Origin: a virus
Direction: 5' to 3' (one strand)
Virus record (IMG/VR): IMGVR_UViG_3300008450_000027
Coordinates: 1 to 64,000 of that record
DNA length: 64,000 nt
Part shown: piece after piece, positions 50,530-59,188 of the stretch
Position numbering within the stretch: position 1 is the first letter of the stretch
How the letters are laid out: the number at the start of each line of letters is the position of its first letter
The notes under the pieces: model-generated
What the model was told of the DNA's origin: nothing
Databases searched by the model: none
The model's input: only the letters and a program-made list of their open reading frames with translations
Made by a program: the position numbers and the translations under genes

Positions 50530-53256
50530 TTAAATCCAAGACATTTCAACCCCAGTCACATGAGCTGTCCATCTAATATTATCACTAGCAACCCCAGTCA
50601 CTAAAATTTCTAATTGATCTAAAGTGTTATTTGCGGAAATAGAAACATTCCAAGCAGTATTATTTTCAACGTCGGTACCCACTGTTGAAACCGCCCCAAT
50701 AAGTGTGGTGTTCCCACCAACATTTTTAACAGCAACTTTTCTAATATAATGAGCTGAACAACCAACACCACATGGGAATGTTGCGTTTTCTTGAACAGCT
50801 GAAATTGATACCGTTAAAAATAAAGCTTTACCACTAGGTACTGTTAACCCTACTGTACTTGTTGGGTAATCTAAAAATAATTTAGTTGGTGTTGCTGTAT
50901 TAGTTTTATTTGAAAGTAAAAACTCTACCTTTTGATTATCTCCCGGATTTGAAAACGTACCTATCGATAAACTTTGTTGACCATATCTGGATGTTAAAGC
51001 ACCACAACCATAAGCTGTACTATATTCTGATTGTACTGTATTACATCTACCACCAATTATTGAACTATAAGTGGAATTTGAGGATATTCTATTTTGTATT
51101 CCGTTAATTATTGTACTATAACAAGTCCCCCCAGATATAAAATTAAGTTGACCATTACCGATCATATTAACACATCCACCACTAAAAATGTAATTTAATG
51201 CACCACCGACAATTATACTAGAATTTGACAAAATTGTATTACAAACACCACCATTAATTATACCATATATCGATGAACAACTAATTGTATTATGTATACC
51301 ACCATTAATTGATGACCCCGTTGTTCCTGTAAATACCGTATTTTTAGCCCCACTATTAATGTTTGAAAAACACGAGGATGATGCTACCGTGTTCCCACTA
51401 CCCCCACCTATAAATCCATGATCACCATTCAAACAGTTTGATACCCCACCACCAATAACACTATCCGTGGACATTACTGTATTTGTTGATCCACCACCAA
51501 TAACAGATCTGGATCCTCTAAGGTTATTAAGTAATCCACCTAAAACTGAAGAATGGTTACCAATGTTTTGATTACTTTGACCACCAACAATAACACTACA
51601 ACCACCTAATGATTGATTACCTAAACCATTACCAACAAATGAATATTGACCGCAAGATTGATTACAATACCCACCAACAATTGATGAATAACAATTATCT
51701 GTTATGTTATTACAACCACCACCAATAAATGAACAACAAGAGTTTAATTTGGTTAAGTTCTTTTCCCCTCCGGAAATGACAGAACTACCACCACATGATG
51801 TATTACAAATACCACCACCAATCAAAGATTTTGTACCTGTTGACCATATTGTGTTTTTACAACCACCATTAATTACTGAACAAAAAGAGTACGATGTATT
51901 ACATTCTCCACCACCTATCGTATTTAATACACCTTCACTGTAATTTAAAATACCACCAGATATTACACTCTTTGAAGTAGGACACATTATTTTATTTTGA
52001 CATCCACCACCAATTACTGAACAATCACTAGTCCCCCAAATTGTGTTTAAACACCCACCAGCAATTGTACCATTAGTGGATAAGATGGTGTTGTCATTTC
52101 CACCACCAATAACAGCCCCTCCAGACGATACCCAAACCACATTTGAATTACCTCCGTTTATGGAACTAACCGTTCCCTCAGATACATTAAAAATTCCACC
52201 GGTAATAACCGAACCAATACCATTTGATGTAATAATGTTTCCACTACCACCACCAATATTACCACCGGTCTCGATTGTGTTATTATCACCACCACCGATT
52301 GTTGACAAAGTACCAATCGCAGTATTAGAACCACCGCCAGCTATGACTGAACATCTACCGTTTGATGTGTTTGATATTCCACCACCAATTACCGAAAAAC
52401 AAACTGAAGCGGTATTACAATACCCACCACCGATTGTTGTGGAACAACCTACAGATGTGTTATAATACCCACCAGTCACGTTACTATATATAGTATAAGA
52501 GGTATTACCCTCACCACCAAGTACTGAAGAACAATCACCAAAAGAATTAGAATTTACATTTATTCTTTGTGTGGAATTAATACCAGTACCAACCTCATGT
52601 AAAATGTCTATCCCAGCTATTGATGCCGTAGTTGTTTGTGTATTTAAATCTAATGTACCAGTTGTTATGTCATAAGTTCCACCAGTTACATAGTGATCTG
52701 TATACCCAGTCACAAATCCGGTTACAGTAAATGTACCACCAGTACTGTTTGTAAATTCAACATCGCCAGTATTTAAATCGTAAGTACCTCCTGTCACAAA
52801 AGTATCACCAAGTAAAGGCAACAGACTTACAGTATCACTAAACCCATCATTTCTAGTTATTGTCAAATCCATCGCTGGAGTTTGGAATGTTAGTCCAGTG
52901 AAATATGTGTCAGTAAATCCAGTTATGAGAAAATTACTACCATCATTATTTGTTAATGTTAATTCTTCGGTAATGTCATTATATGACCCACCGACAACGT
53001 ATTGGTATCCAGGTATAGTTATCGTACCACCGGTTGAGTTATTTAATTGTAGTAATCCTGAAGATGGGAAATATGTCCCACTTACAATATCCCCGCCAGA
53101 AGTAACCCCACTTAAAACATAAGGTAAAAACTGACTTAATGGTGTATGTTTTGTCGTACCACTAAATACATCATAGTTTACTATAGCTATTATGTCATTA
53201 GTTGTGTAGCCTGTGTTCCCAACGTAAGGTAACTGTGATATTCTTTTATCTGCCAT
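50530..53256 (-). CDS. Tail fibre with YadA-like left-handed beta-roll, Cys-rich
   Basis: 908 residues. Residues 1-45 form an N-terminal module (I-S-Q-L-P-Y-V ... T-K-H-T-P-L-S-Q-F-L-P-Y-V) shared with two other fibre genes here. Residues ~60-200 have T-G-G-T-Y ... N-S-T-G-G-T-F-x-V-T-G-F modules. From ~225 to ~760 about 30 short repeats of the S-V-I-G-G-G-x-x-N-T type occur, as in the trimeric YadA head (left-handed beta-roll). Around 40 Cys residues lie at recurring positions in these repeats, which is unusual. The last ~150 residues are a beta-rich tip. It would be a trimeric host-binding fibre. No signal peptide or membrane anchor is present, so it is not a bacterial autotransporter. Confidence 0.85.
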   Translation of the reverse strand: MADKRISQLPYVGNTGYTTNDIIAIVNYDVFSGTTKHTPLSQFLPYVLSGVTSGGDIVSGTYFPSSGLLQLNNSTGGTITIPGYQYVVGGSYNDITEELTLTNNDGSNFLITGFTDTYFTGLTFQTPAMDLTITRNDGFSDTVSLLPLLGDTFVTGGTYDLNTGDVEFTNSTGGTFTVTGFVTGYTDHYVTGGTYDITTGTLDLNTQTTTASIAGIDILHEVGTGINSTQRINVNSNSFGDCSSVLGGEGNTSYTIYSNVTGGYYNTSVGCSTTIGGGYCNTASVCFSVIGGGISNTSNGRCSVIAGGGSNTAIGTLSTIGGGDNNTIETGGNIGGGSGNIITSNGIGSVITGGIFNVSEGTVSSINGGNSNVVWVSSGGAVIGGGNDNTILSTNGTIAGGCLNTIWGTSDCSVIGGGCQNKIMCPTSKSVISGGILNYSEGVLNTIGGGECNTSYSFCSVINGGCKNTIWSTGTKSLIGGGICNTSCGGSSVISGGEKNLTKLNSCCSFIGGGCNNITDNCYSSIVGGYCNQSCGQYSFVGNGLGNQSLGGCSVIVGGQSNQNIGNHSSVLGGLLNNLRGSRSVIGGGSTNTVMSTDSVIGGGVSNCLNGDHGFIGGGSGNTVASSSCFSNINSGAKNTVFTGTTGSSINGGIHNTISCSSIYGIINGGVCNTILSNSSIIVGGALNYIFSGGCVNMIGNGQLNFISGGTCYSTIINGIQNRISSNSTYSSIIGGRCNTVQSEYSTAYGCGALTSRYGQQSLSIGTFSNPGDNQKVEFLLSNKTNTATPTKLFLDYPTSTVGLTVPSGKALFLTVSISAVQENATFPCGVGCSAHYIRKVAVKNVGGNTTLIGAVSTVGTDVENNTAWNVSISANNTLDQLEILVTGVASDNIRWTAHVTGVEMSWI

Positions 53257-53292
53257 GTTCTTTATTATATAAATATTAATTATAATTAAAAA

Positions 53293-53910
53293 TTACTCCC
53301 CAATCCTAACCACCTCAAAATACGGCTGGTTAAAAAATGTATTATCAAATACTGGGTACCCTTGATTACCTACACCACCACTAGCACCACCATGTAAACA
53401 AACGATCCCGATCCATTCGTTACCTAATGATGTATATATTTTTGAACCGGATTTTGTTGACTCACCATTCCCGGTTGTACCAATGAAACCTTGATCTAAG
53501 TATTCAATCTTTGTACCTAGATCCCCACTACTTGATGTTGTTGAGGTTATCAAGGCCAACCTCAAAAAGTCAGTTCCGTCAGTCATATCGTAACTAGAGT
53601 ACCTAGCTTTAATTAAATATCTACCGGGTAATATTAGTTCTATTTTACTGCTGGTTGGATTAAAAACCGACGGAGAAGTGTTAATTACGGTATTATTATA
53701 CGGGACTAAAAACTCAACACCATTGGTCGTATTAGACAAACCAGAAGAACCATTAATGTTTATTTTACAATATGGGAACTGTAAATATTCGGTTATTGAT
53801 GAAAATGGAGTGTGATAAGTTGTTCCGGTTAATTCGATGGGGAATAGGGTATCCTCAGTTATATTAGTGAGTACTGGTAATTCACCGATTGTTTTTCCTG
53901 TTAGTGACAT
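53293..53910 (-). CDS. Tail fibre protein with C1q/TNF-like tip
   Basis: 205 residues. The N-terminus (T-I-G-E-L-P-V-L-T-N-I-T ... T-Y-H-T-P-F-S-S-I-T-E-Y-L) is the same docking module as in the two other fibres. The remainder resembles a C1q-like jelly roll: F-N-P-T-S-S-K-I-E-L-I-L-P-G-R-Y-L-I-K-A-R-Y-S-S, then strands with I-T-S-T, W-I-G-I-V-C-L-H, and the closing N-Q-P-Y-F-E-V-V-R-I-G. C1q-like domains trimerise and bind ligands and are common at phage fibre tips. It is 37 bases from the YadA-like fibre gene. Likely a short receptor-binding fibre. Confidence 0.7.
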   Translation of the reverse strand: MSLTGKTIGELPVLTNITEDTLFPIELTGTTYHTPFSSITEYLQFPYCKININGSSGLSNTTNGVEFLVPYNNTVINTSPSVFNPTSSKIELILPGRYLIKARYSSYDMTDGTDFLRLALITSTTSSSGDLGTKIEYLDQGFIGTTGNGESTKSGSKIYTSLGNEWIGIVCLHGGASGGVGNQGYPVFDNTFFNQPYFEVVRIGE

Positions 53911-53922
53911 AATCTTATTTAT

Positions 53923-55152
53923 TTATATTGGGTTATTATATTTTAAGTAATTGTTTAAACCCACATTTAGATACGTATCACTGCCAACTATAATTGGATC
54001 GATAATATAATATGTGGATGTTGGGGTTACAGTTGGGGTTGGTGTTATAGTATTTGTTGGTGTTACGGTAGGTGTTACAGTTGGTGTTACAGTTGGTGTT
54101 ATAGTATTTGTTGGTGTTACGGTAGGTGTATTTGTTGGTGTTACGGTAGGTGTATTTGTTGGTGTTACAGTTGGTGTTATAGTATTTGTTGGTGTTACAG
54201 TTGGTGTTACAGTTGGTGTTATGGTATTTGTTGGTGTTACAGTTGGTGTATTTGTTGGTGTTACAGTTGGTGTTACAGTTGGTGTTACAGTTGGTGTATT
54301 TGTTGGCGTTACAGTTGGTGTATTTGTTGGCGTTACAGTTGGTGTTACGGTAGGTGTATTTGTTGGTGTAGGTGATATTGGAAATATTTCCTCAATTTGC
54401 CAATTTAAATTTGACGGGTCCGTAGTCACATCTGTAAATTGATCCACACGAGTTAAATTAGAGTAATCCTCACCCAGGTTAATTACTGTAGAACCAAAAT
54501 TACTACCCTGTGATATGGTAACACCGGTAGTTATTGTTATTGGTAAACCACTAAATACACCTAAATTGTGTGTAAAATTTAATGTGGTATCGATAATTAC
54601 GGGTTTATTAGAAAATAGATTATACGTTATGTTTACCGACCCGGGTAATACCGTAACCACCAATGTCAATTCCGTTGGTGTTTCGGGGTTTATAAAACAA
54701 AATTGAGTTGTTGTCGTTGTTATCACCGGGTTAGACGGTACACAACAAGGAAATTCCGAAACATAACATGAGTCGTACATCAAATCGTCAGAGATAAAAC
54801 TATCCTGAACTGTTATATATAATTTTTCCCTGATTGGTAATATTAAATTACCCTCATTTGTTTTTAATAAAAATTGTCCTTCATACCTACCAACACGATT
54901 TGTGTCTTTATTTGTGAACTGGTAATACACATAATATTCTGGACTAGCGTTTGGGTCTAACATTATTTTATTTACAAACCCAGCTGGTCTAGTTACTAAC
55001 TTTGGTATCCCATTTTCAGTATCAATCATAGAGAAGAAAATGGACGATTCCTCAATAAGATCCATCATCTTATTGTAATCACTACGACCATCCTTCACTA
55101 CTTGTAATTTTAAAACCGGTAGTGTGGCATTTTTTTTAATGAAAAACTCCAT
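53923..55152 (-). CDS. Baseplate/fibre protein with Thr-Pro repeat stalk, 409 aa
   Basis: Residues 1-125 form a compact domain ([16 protein letters not shown]) that looks like a baseplate-upper-protein N-terminus. A second beta domain follows to ~260. Residues ~265-375 are T-P-T-N-T-P and T-V-T-P units encoded by near-identical DNA repeats (54025-54370). A C-terminal ~30 residues end in [13 protein letters not shown]. The stalk is Thr/Pro-only apart from Val, Asn and Ile, and would be a rigid, possibly glycosylated spacer; three glycosyltransferases are encoded just upstream. The identical repeats make length changes by slippage likely. Confidence 0.78.
   Translation of the reverse strand: MEFFIKKNATLPVLKLQVVKDGRSDYNKMMDLIEESSIFFSMIDTENGIPKLVTRPAGFVNKIMLDPNASPEYYVYYQFTNKDTNRVGRYEGQFLLKTNEGNLILPIREKLYITVQDSFISDDLMYDSCYVSEFPCCVPSNPVITTTTTQFCFINPETPTELTLVVTVLPGSVNITYNLFSNKPVIIDTTLNFTHNLGVFSGLPITITTGVTISQGSNFGSTVINLGEDYSNLTRVDQFTDVTTDPSNLNWQIEEIFPISPTPTNTPTVTPTVTPTNTPTVTPTNTPTVTPTVTPTVTPTNTPTVTPTNTITPTVTPTVTPTNTITPTVTPTNTPTVTPTNTPTVTPTNTITPTVTPTVTPTVTPTNTITPTPTVTPTSTYYIIDPIIVGSDTYLNVGLNNYLKYNNPI
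54025..54372. repeat. Tandem repeat array encoding Thr-Pro stalk
   Basis: About 350 bases of tandem six-base-register units of the form GTTGGTGTTACA / GTAGGTGTT / TTTGTTGGTGTT on the plus strand, coding T-P-T-V-T-P and T-P-T-N-T-P on the minus strand. Copies differ mainly at one or two bases (acagtt versus acggta, and ggcgtt). The array has no spacers of independent sequence and is in frame throughout, so it is a coding minisatellite. Confidence 0.9.
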
Positions 55153-55179
55153 TTAATGTTTTTAATATAAATATATTAA

Positions 55180-56856
55180 TTAACATTCTTTTCTTAAATT
55201 TCCATCATAAAAATCAAATCGATTGTGTTCTGTTGGTGTTAACAACAACAATCCAGGTTTAATATTTCCCTTAATTGTTTCTTGATAGCAATTAGACATT
55301 AATGTCTGTTCGTAAGGATGTTTAAATTTTGTTTTTAAGTAACACTTATAATTACCCACTTTTGACATTAGAATAGGCCAATTTGATAGGTATATCTCCC
55401 CAGATACATATGGAATACCACCATACGATTTTATGTGTTTAAATTCTAAATCAGGTGAGTTTGGGTCCAGTCCAATTAAAGGCAGTGATCTGTTGTTAGG
55501 CCAATGACTTTCTCTAAAATGTTGTGGTACATTATACCAAGACCATTGTTTATCGTGACTCCCAAAAAATTCGGTAAAGTTTAATTTTAAAAAATCAAAC
55601 CCCTCTTTTTTTAGAATTAATAATGATTTTTTAAATAAGTTTTTAACTTTTCTGTTAAACCCGTTTTTACATGTTTGATCAACACCATTATAAAAAAACA
55701 TATCATCCTCAAAGAAATAGTAAAAGGATAGATCTTCTTGGTCATTAAAATGTTCAGATATAAACTGTCTACCACCAGTAATTCCGATGTTATCTTTTTT
55801 TATATGTTCAAAACCATACATTTCACATAACCTAACATATTCATCCGTAGTCGTTAGATCGGTCGAGTTATTAAGTAGAAATTTTTTAGTACTAAAAATA
55901 AAATCAGAGTCATACTCCAGTATGGACTCAATCAAGGTTTCGAATTGTTTTGGTGAATTAAAAGTGATGACATATAAACCCACAGAACCATTATCATTAG
56001 AATAGTCATTTGGTTCTTTTTTGTTCTTTGTTTTTAAAACTAAATTATTGTTTTTAACATCTTCAAAAAATTTATATAATAAACCATTACCCTCAATCTC
56101 GTAATAGTTTATCACATCCGGGTTATGGTATAACAATATAGTAAATAAACTTTCCTCAGTACCCATGAACCCCTCACTCAATGTTTGAGTTAAAATATTA
56201 TAATATAATGTATTTAGTTCTGTTATCAACTCCTTATCCCCACCAAAAAATCCACCTCTAGCCACAATATTAGGGTTATCATTTGTCATCTCACACATTT
56301 TACTAAATGTAAATCCGTGTATTTCCGAGTTAGTTTCATATGGGAAACATATAAAATTAAATTTACTTAATTCACTATCTATTTTAGATAAAACTAAATC
56401 CTTTGTAAAATAACCTAAATGAATGGTATTTGTTATACCAGCGTCAATCCAAAATAATTTATCTGAATCAAATCTGTCTAAAATTTTTGCGTCATGTAAT
56501 AAAAACATTTTAGACATTACTAATGGATTATACATCTCCAACTTAGCTTGTGTCGAATCAGATAACCATCCGACTTGATTATACCAATCGGGGTTGTTTC
56601 TAATCGTTTGGATTTTATCATAGTATTCATTGTTTTTAAACCAAGTAAGGTCTCTTAAAACAAATTGGGTGTTTTCCCTGGATCTATGTTTGAAAACAAA
56701 CTCCATTAAATTTTCATCACCAAAAATTATAAGATTACAATCAATGGTTAATAATTCCGTGAATTTTTCTAAATAATAATCAAATGACCTGGACCATCCT
56801 TCAGACATATCACCACGACCAATATCCCACAATCCAGTAACTAAAGTTGTTTTCAT
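55180..56856 (-). CDS. Two-domain glycosyltransferase (HtrL/WlaTC-like plus GT2-like)
   Basis: 558 residues. Residues 1-280 resemble HtrL/YibB/WlaTC enzymes: G-D-E-N-L-M-E-F, then K-L-F-W-I-D-A-G-I, then A-R-G-G-F-F-G-G and E-E-S-L-F-T-I-L-L. Residues ~290-558 are a family 2-like domain: V-G-L-Y-V-I-T-F-N-S, D-N-I-G-I-T-G-G-R and F-F-E-D-D-M-F-F-Y-N as DxD-type motif. The first half is paralogous to the next gene upstream, so a duplication then fusion is likely. The start and the upstream stop share one base (TAATG). Sugar and acceptor are unknown; fibre or stalk glycosylation is suggested by neighbours. Confidence 0.75.
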   Translation of the reverse strand: MKTTLVTGLWDIGRGDMSEGWSRSFDYYLEKFTELLTIDCNLIIFGDENLMEFVFKHRSRENTQFVLRDLTWFKNNEYYDKIQTIRNNPDWYNQVGWLSDSTQAKLEMYNPLVMSKMFLLHDAKILDRFDSDKLFWIDAGITNTIHLGYFTKDLVLSKIDSELSKFNFICFPYETNSEIHGFTFSKMCEMTNDNPNIVARGGFFGGDKELITELNTLYYNILTQTLSEGFMGTEESLFTILLYHNPDVINYYEIEGNGLLYKFFEDVKNNNLVLKTKNKKEPNDYSNDNGSVGLYVITFNSPKQFETLIESILEYDSDFIFSTKKFLLNNSTDLTTTDEYVRLCEMYGFEHIKKDNIGITGGRQFISEHFNDQEDLSFYYFFEDDMFFYNGVDQTCKNGFNRKVKNLFKKSLLILKKEGFDFLKLNFTEFFGSHDKQWSWYNVPQHFRESHWPNNRSLPLIGLDPNSPDLEFKHIKSYGGIPYVSGEIYLSNWPILMSKVGNYKCYLKTKFKHPYEQTLMSNCYQETIKGNIKPGLLLLTPTEHNRFDFYDGNLRKEC

Positions 56857-57701
56857 TAATCAAATATATTGTAAAAATATTTTATACTATCGTCAGTGTG
56901 TTCAGGTCTTCTATACCAGTCATCAAAAGAAATTAAATTAATACCGTTATTATTGTTATAAAATAAACAAGATAGTATTTGTTCTTCCATATATAACTCC
57001 TTCTCACTATTGAGTAACTCAACCAGTAAGTTCTCAAATTGATCCCTAAAGTTTGAAAATAATTCAGGTTTCCCACCAAAAAATCCACCTATAACATGGT
57101 GATCCCTTTGGTAATCTATATAATACTTGGTTGGTAAGGTTTGTGACCAGAAAAATCTACCGGTATTATTCTTCCCAACCAAAATAAATTTTTCATCTGA
57201 CATATCATTAAGTTTATTTAAAAATCCACTATTAAATGATGTGAATGAGTAATACCTATCATAACCAGTACCGTAAGCTAAATTTTCGGGGAATAACCCA
57301 CTATGTGATAGTCCAGCGTCAAACCAATATATTCTATCATATTGGTTTTTATTCTCTAACATATCGTACCAAAAAAATTTATTATACTGAACTTCAAAAC
57401 ATCGGTCAATAGTCTTCATAAGTTCTAAATCTTTTAAAGATCTAATCTGATTAAAATATTTAGTGTCATGTAAATCAAAAACAATAAACTCAAGTTTTTC
57501 TGGTGAAACACCCCAGTTATTATAAAAATGATTTTTTAAATCATTCAACTCTTCTTGCGGTACAAAACAAATAAATTTATTAGCTTCTAAGTTTAAAATA
57601 TTTTTTAATGAAGATCTGTAGTGATAATGTCTCGACGGTCTACCACCAAATTCAGTTCCCCATAAATTTGAGTATATTGACGTGTAAATTAATGTTTTCA
57701 T
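56856..57701 (-). CDS. HtrL/WlaTC-like glycosyltransferase
   Basis: 281 residues. The conserved elements are L-I-Y-T-S-I-Y at the N-terminus, R-I-Y-W-F-D-A-G-L-S-H near residue 125, V-I-G-G-F-F-G-G-K-P-E-L near 195, and E-E-Q-I-L-S-C-L-F-Y-N near 245. These are the same landmarks as in the first half of the following gene. The W-x-D-A-G replaces a typical DxD motif in this family. Such enzymes transfer sugars in surface polysaccharide biosynthesis of bacteria; in a phage a virion or host-surface modification is possible. It lies five bases after the GlcNAc-transferase-like gene. Confidence 0.72.
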   Translation of the reverse strand: MKTLIYTSIYSNLWGTEFGGRPSRHYHYRSSLKNILNLEANKFICFVPQEELNDLKNHFYNNWGVSPEKLEFIVFDLHDTKYFNQIRSLKDLELMKTIDRCFEVQYNKFFWYDMLENKNQYDRIYWFDAGLSHSGLFPENLAYGTGYDRYYSFTSFNSGFLNKLNDMSDEKFILVGKNNTGRFFWSQTLPTKYYIDYQRDHHVIGGFFGGKPELFSNFRDQFENLLVELLNSEKELYMEEQILSCLFYNNNNGINLISFDDWYRRPEHTDDSIKYFYNIFD

Positions 57702-57706
57702 ATTTA

Positions 57707-58954
57707 TTATAAATTTCCTGTTATACGATCACACCAACCTTTTGATTTTGAGTATGGCCAAACAACCCAATAAGCCGGTTTTTCTTTAGTGTTAAATTGT
57801 CTCCATATTTTACAATATCCGTCTGGATCAGTCATCATCATTTTTATCTCATCTGTACTAGCGTCTTGTCTATAGATTGTTTCATCTGTTTTATCGTGAA
57901 AAGCAACCACCCAATATTCGTAATCGTTTTCCGGTACCTGTAAAAAGGATACATCAATACAGTGTTTAAAAATTGATGAAAAACTCTCAACCCAATCCTC
58001 TTCGGTTTCAAAGTCGTATGGATTTGGTGGGTATTTCTTATCTATGGTGTATTTTTGTACAGCTCTTTTAGAGAATAAAACACCGGAATATTTTTCATAA
58101 TCCTTAATTGTTCTTTCGGTACCAAAACCATATTTACCAAGGTCACCGTTATATACTTCACCATCCACACCTAATACCTCCCTGTTTTTTTTGTGTGAAG
58201 ATTCATTTTTTAAGTACCAAACTTTATCATCGTCCCATTGTTTTGTTCTACCTTTTCTGGTGTATTCGTGCCAAATAACAGTTTTATGGGGATGAAACAA
58301 ATCATAACCGTGTGTATAAGCTCTAACAGCTATAGAAATTTCCTCACCATGAAAGTAATATTCCGGGTCGTGTTGTACCTCAACACTAAATTGACCAAGA
58401 GTAAAACAAAAATGAGCTGAGTAAAATCTAGATGTTATCGGTTCGGTTAAATCTTTCCACCCAGGAATTGTCTCCGGTAAAAAGAAAACACAACCCTCTG
58501 GGGTGAACCGATCAAAAACCATCCTCCAAGGGTCAACAACCCGACCATCTGGATCGTTTTCTGGATCGAAAGATGATACATATCCGGTTAATAGGGGTTT
58601 TTTATATCCCTTATCCTGTAGATCAGATAACATATCTATTAATGTTTGATCCCAGTCTTGATCAAATCTCATGTGTGAATCAATCTGTAGTGTATATTCC
58701 TCACCACCGTACAGTTGTTGTACTTGATTACGAGCCCAACAAACACCTTTAGATTCCTCGTGTGGAATATTTAGAACTCTAAATCTTTTATCTTCTTCAT
58801 AAGATGAAAGATCATCAAATTTATCTTCTGGGTGGTATTGACGAGCGATACCAAATACTAAATTTTTAGGATGTTTTGATTTACTAATAGCGTCTTCTAT
58901 TGTCGGGACTAATTGTGGATCCCTATATGAAGCGATTTGAATGAATATCTTCAT
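57707..58954 (-). CDS. GlcNAc-transferase-like glycosyltransferase (PF11397-type)
   Basis: 415 residues. It opens with M-K-I-F-I-Q-I-A-S-Y-R-D-P-Q-L and contains G-V-C-W-A-R-N, then L-Q-I-D-S-H-M-R-F-D-Q-D-W-D near residues 90-100, the DSH motif that replaces DxD in Skp1-type N-acetylglucosaminyltransferases. Further on, H-F-C-F-T-L-G-Q-F and Y-F-H-G-E-E-I-S-I-A-V-R-A-Y-T-H-G-Y-D are conserved. The family attaches GlcNAc to hydroxyproline or other protein acceptors in eukaryotes and occurs in many bacteria. First gene of a three-glycosyltransferase group beside Thr/Pro-rich fibre genes, so a protein acceptor is attractive. Confidence 0.8.
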   Translation of the reverse strand: MKIFIQIASYRDPQLVPTIEDAISKSKHPKNLVFGIARQYHPEDKFDDLSSYEEDKRFRVLNIPHEESKGVCWARNQVQQLYGGEEYTLQIDSHMRFDQDWDQTLIDMLSDLQDKGYKKPLLTGYVSSFDPENDPDGRVVDPWRMVFDRFTPEGCVFFLPETIPGWKDLTEPITSRFYSAHFCFTLGQFSVEVQHDPEYYFHGEEISIAVRAYTHGYDLFHPHKTVIWHEYTRKGRTKQWDDDKVWYLKNESSHKKNREVLGVDGEVYNGDLGKYGFGTERTIKDYEKYSGVLFSKRAVQKYTIDKKYPPNPYDFETEEDWVESFSSIFKHCIDVSFLQVPENDYEYWVVAFHDKTDETIYRQDASTDEIKMMMTDPDGYCKIWRQFNTKEKPAYWVVWPYSKSKGWCDRITGNL

Positions 58955-58996
58955 GATTTTTTATTTAAAATATATCATGAAACAAAAAAAAATAAA

Positions 58997-59176
58997 CTAT
59001 ACTTTAGTTTTTAACATTAGTATAAAATTATCCCAAATATCCTTTTCGTCTTGATTTAAATCGTCGTATTTAACTAAGGTTTGTGATTCAGGTAAAAAAT
59101 CATTACCATACTGTAGTATTGATCTAACATCAGGACTATTTGTTAATTGAACCACTATTTGTTGTAAATCTTTCAT
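58997..59176 (-). CDS. Hypothetical small protein, 59 aa
   Basis: A short frame (MKDLQQIVVQLTNSPDVRSI) in the gap between the beta-helix fibre and the glycosyltransferases. It ends I-L-M-L-K-T-K-V. The translation is acidic in its second half (Y-D-D-L-N-Q-D-E-K-D-I-W-D-N-F), helical, and has normal codon use for this genome. It lies 12 bases after the fibre stop. No family recognised. Confidence 0.55.
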   Translation of the reverse strand: MKDLQQIVVQLTNSPDVRSILQYGNDFLPESQTLVKYDDLNQDEKDIWDNFILMLKTKV

Positions 59177-59188
59177 TGTGTAATATTA

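Noticed and set aside
50800-52560. Regularly spaced ACCACCA motifs resembling a repeat array
   Set aside because: They are codons for G-G and G-G-G in beta-roll repeats of a single open frame. Spacing follows protein repeats and sequences between them encode the same motif.
50530-53256. Bacterial trimeric autotransporter
   Set aside because: YadA-like repeats are present, but there is no signal peptide and no C-terminal membrane anchor, and the N-terminus is shared with other phage fibres.
54025-54372. Possible CRISPR array
   Set aside because: Units are contiguous, 6-12 bases, in frame, with no unique spacers and no cas genes nearby.
54014-54442. Plus-strand ORF coding a Val-Gly repeat protein
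   Set aside because: It is the antisense reading of the Thr-Pro minisatellite. The minus frame continues into non-repetitive domains on both sides.
55153-55178. Palindrome TTAATATAAATATATTAA
   Set aside because: Pure A/T sequence in an A/T-only spacer; likely by chance, with no T-tract or G/C stem to act as a terminator.
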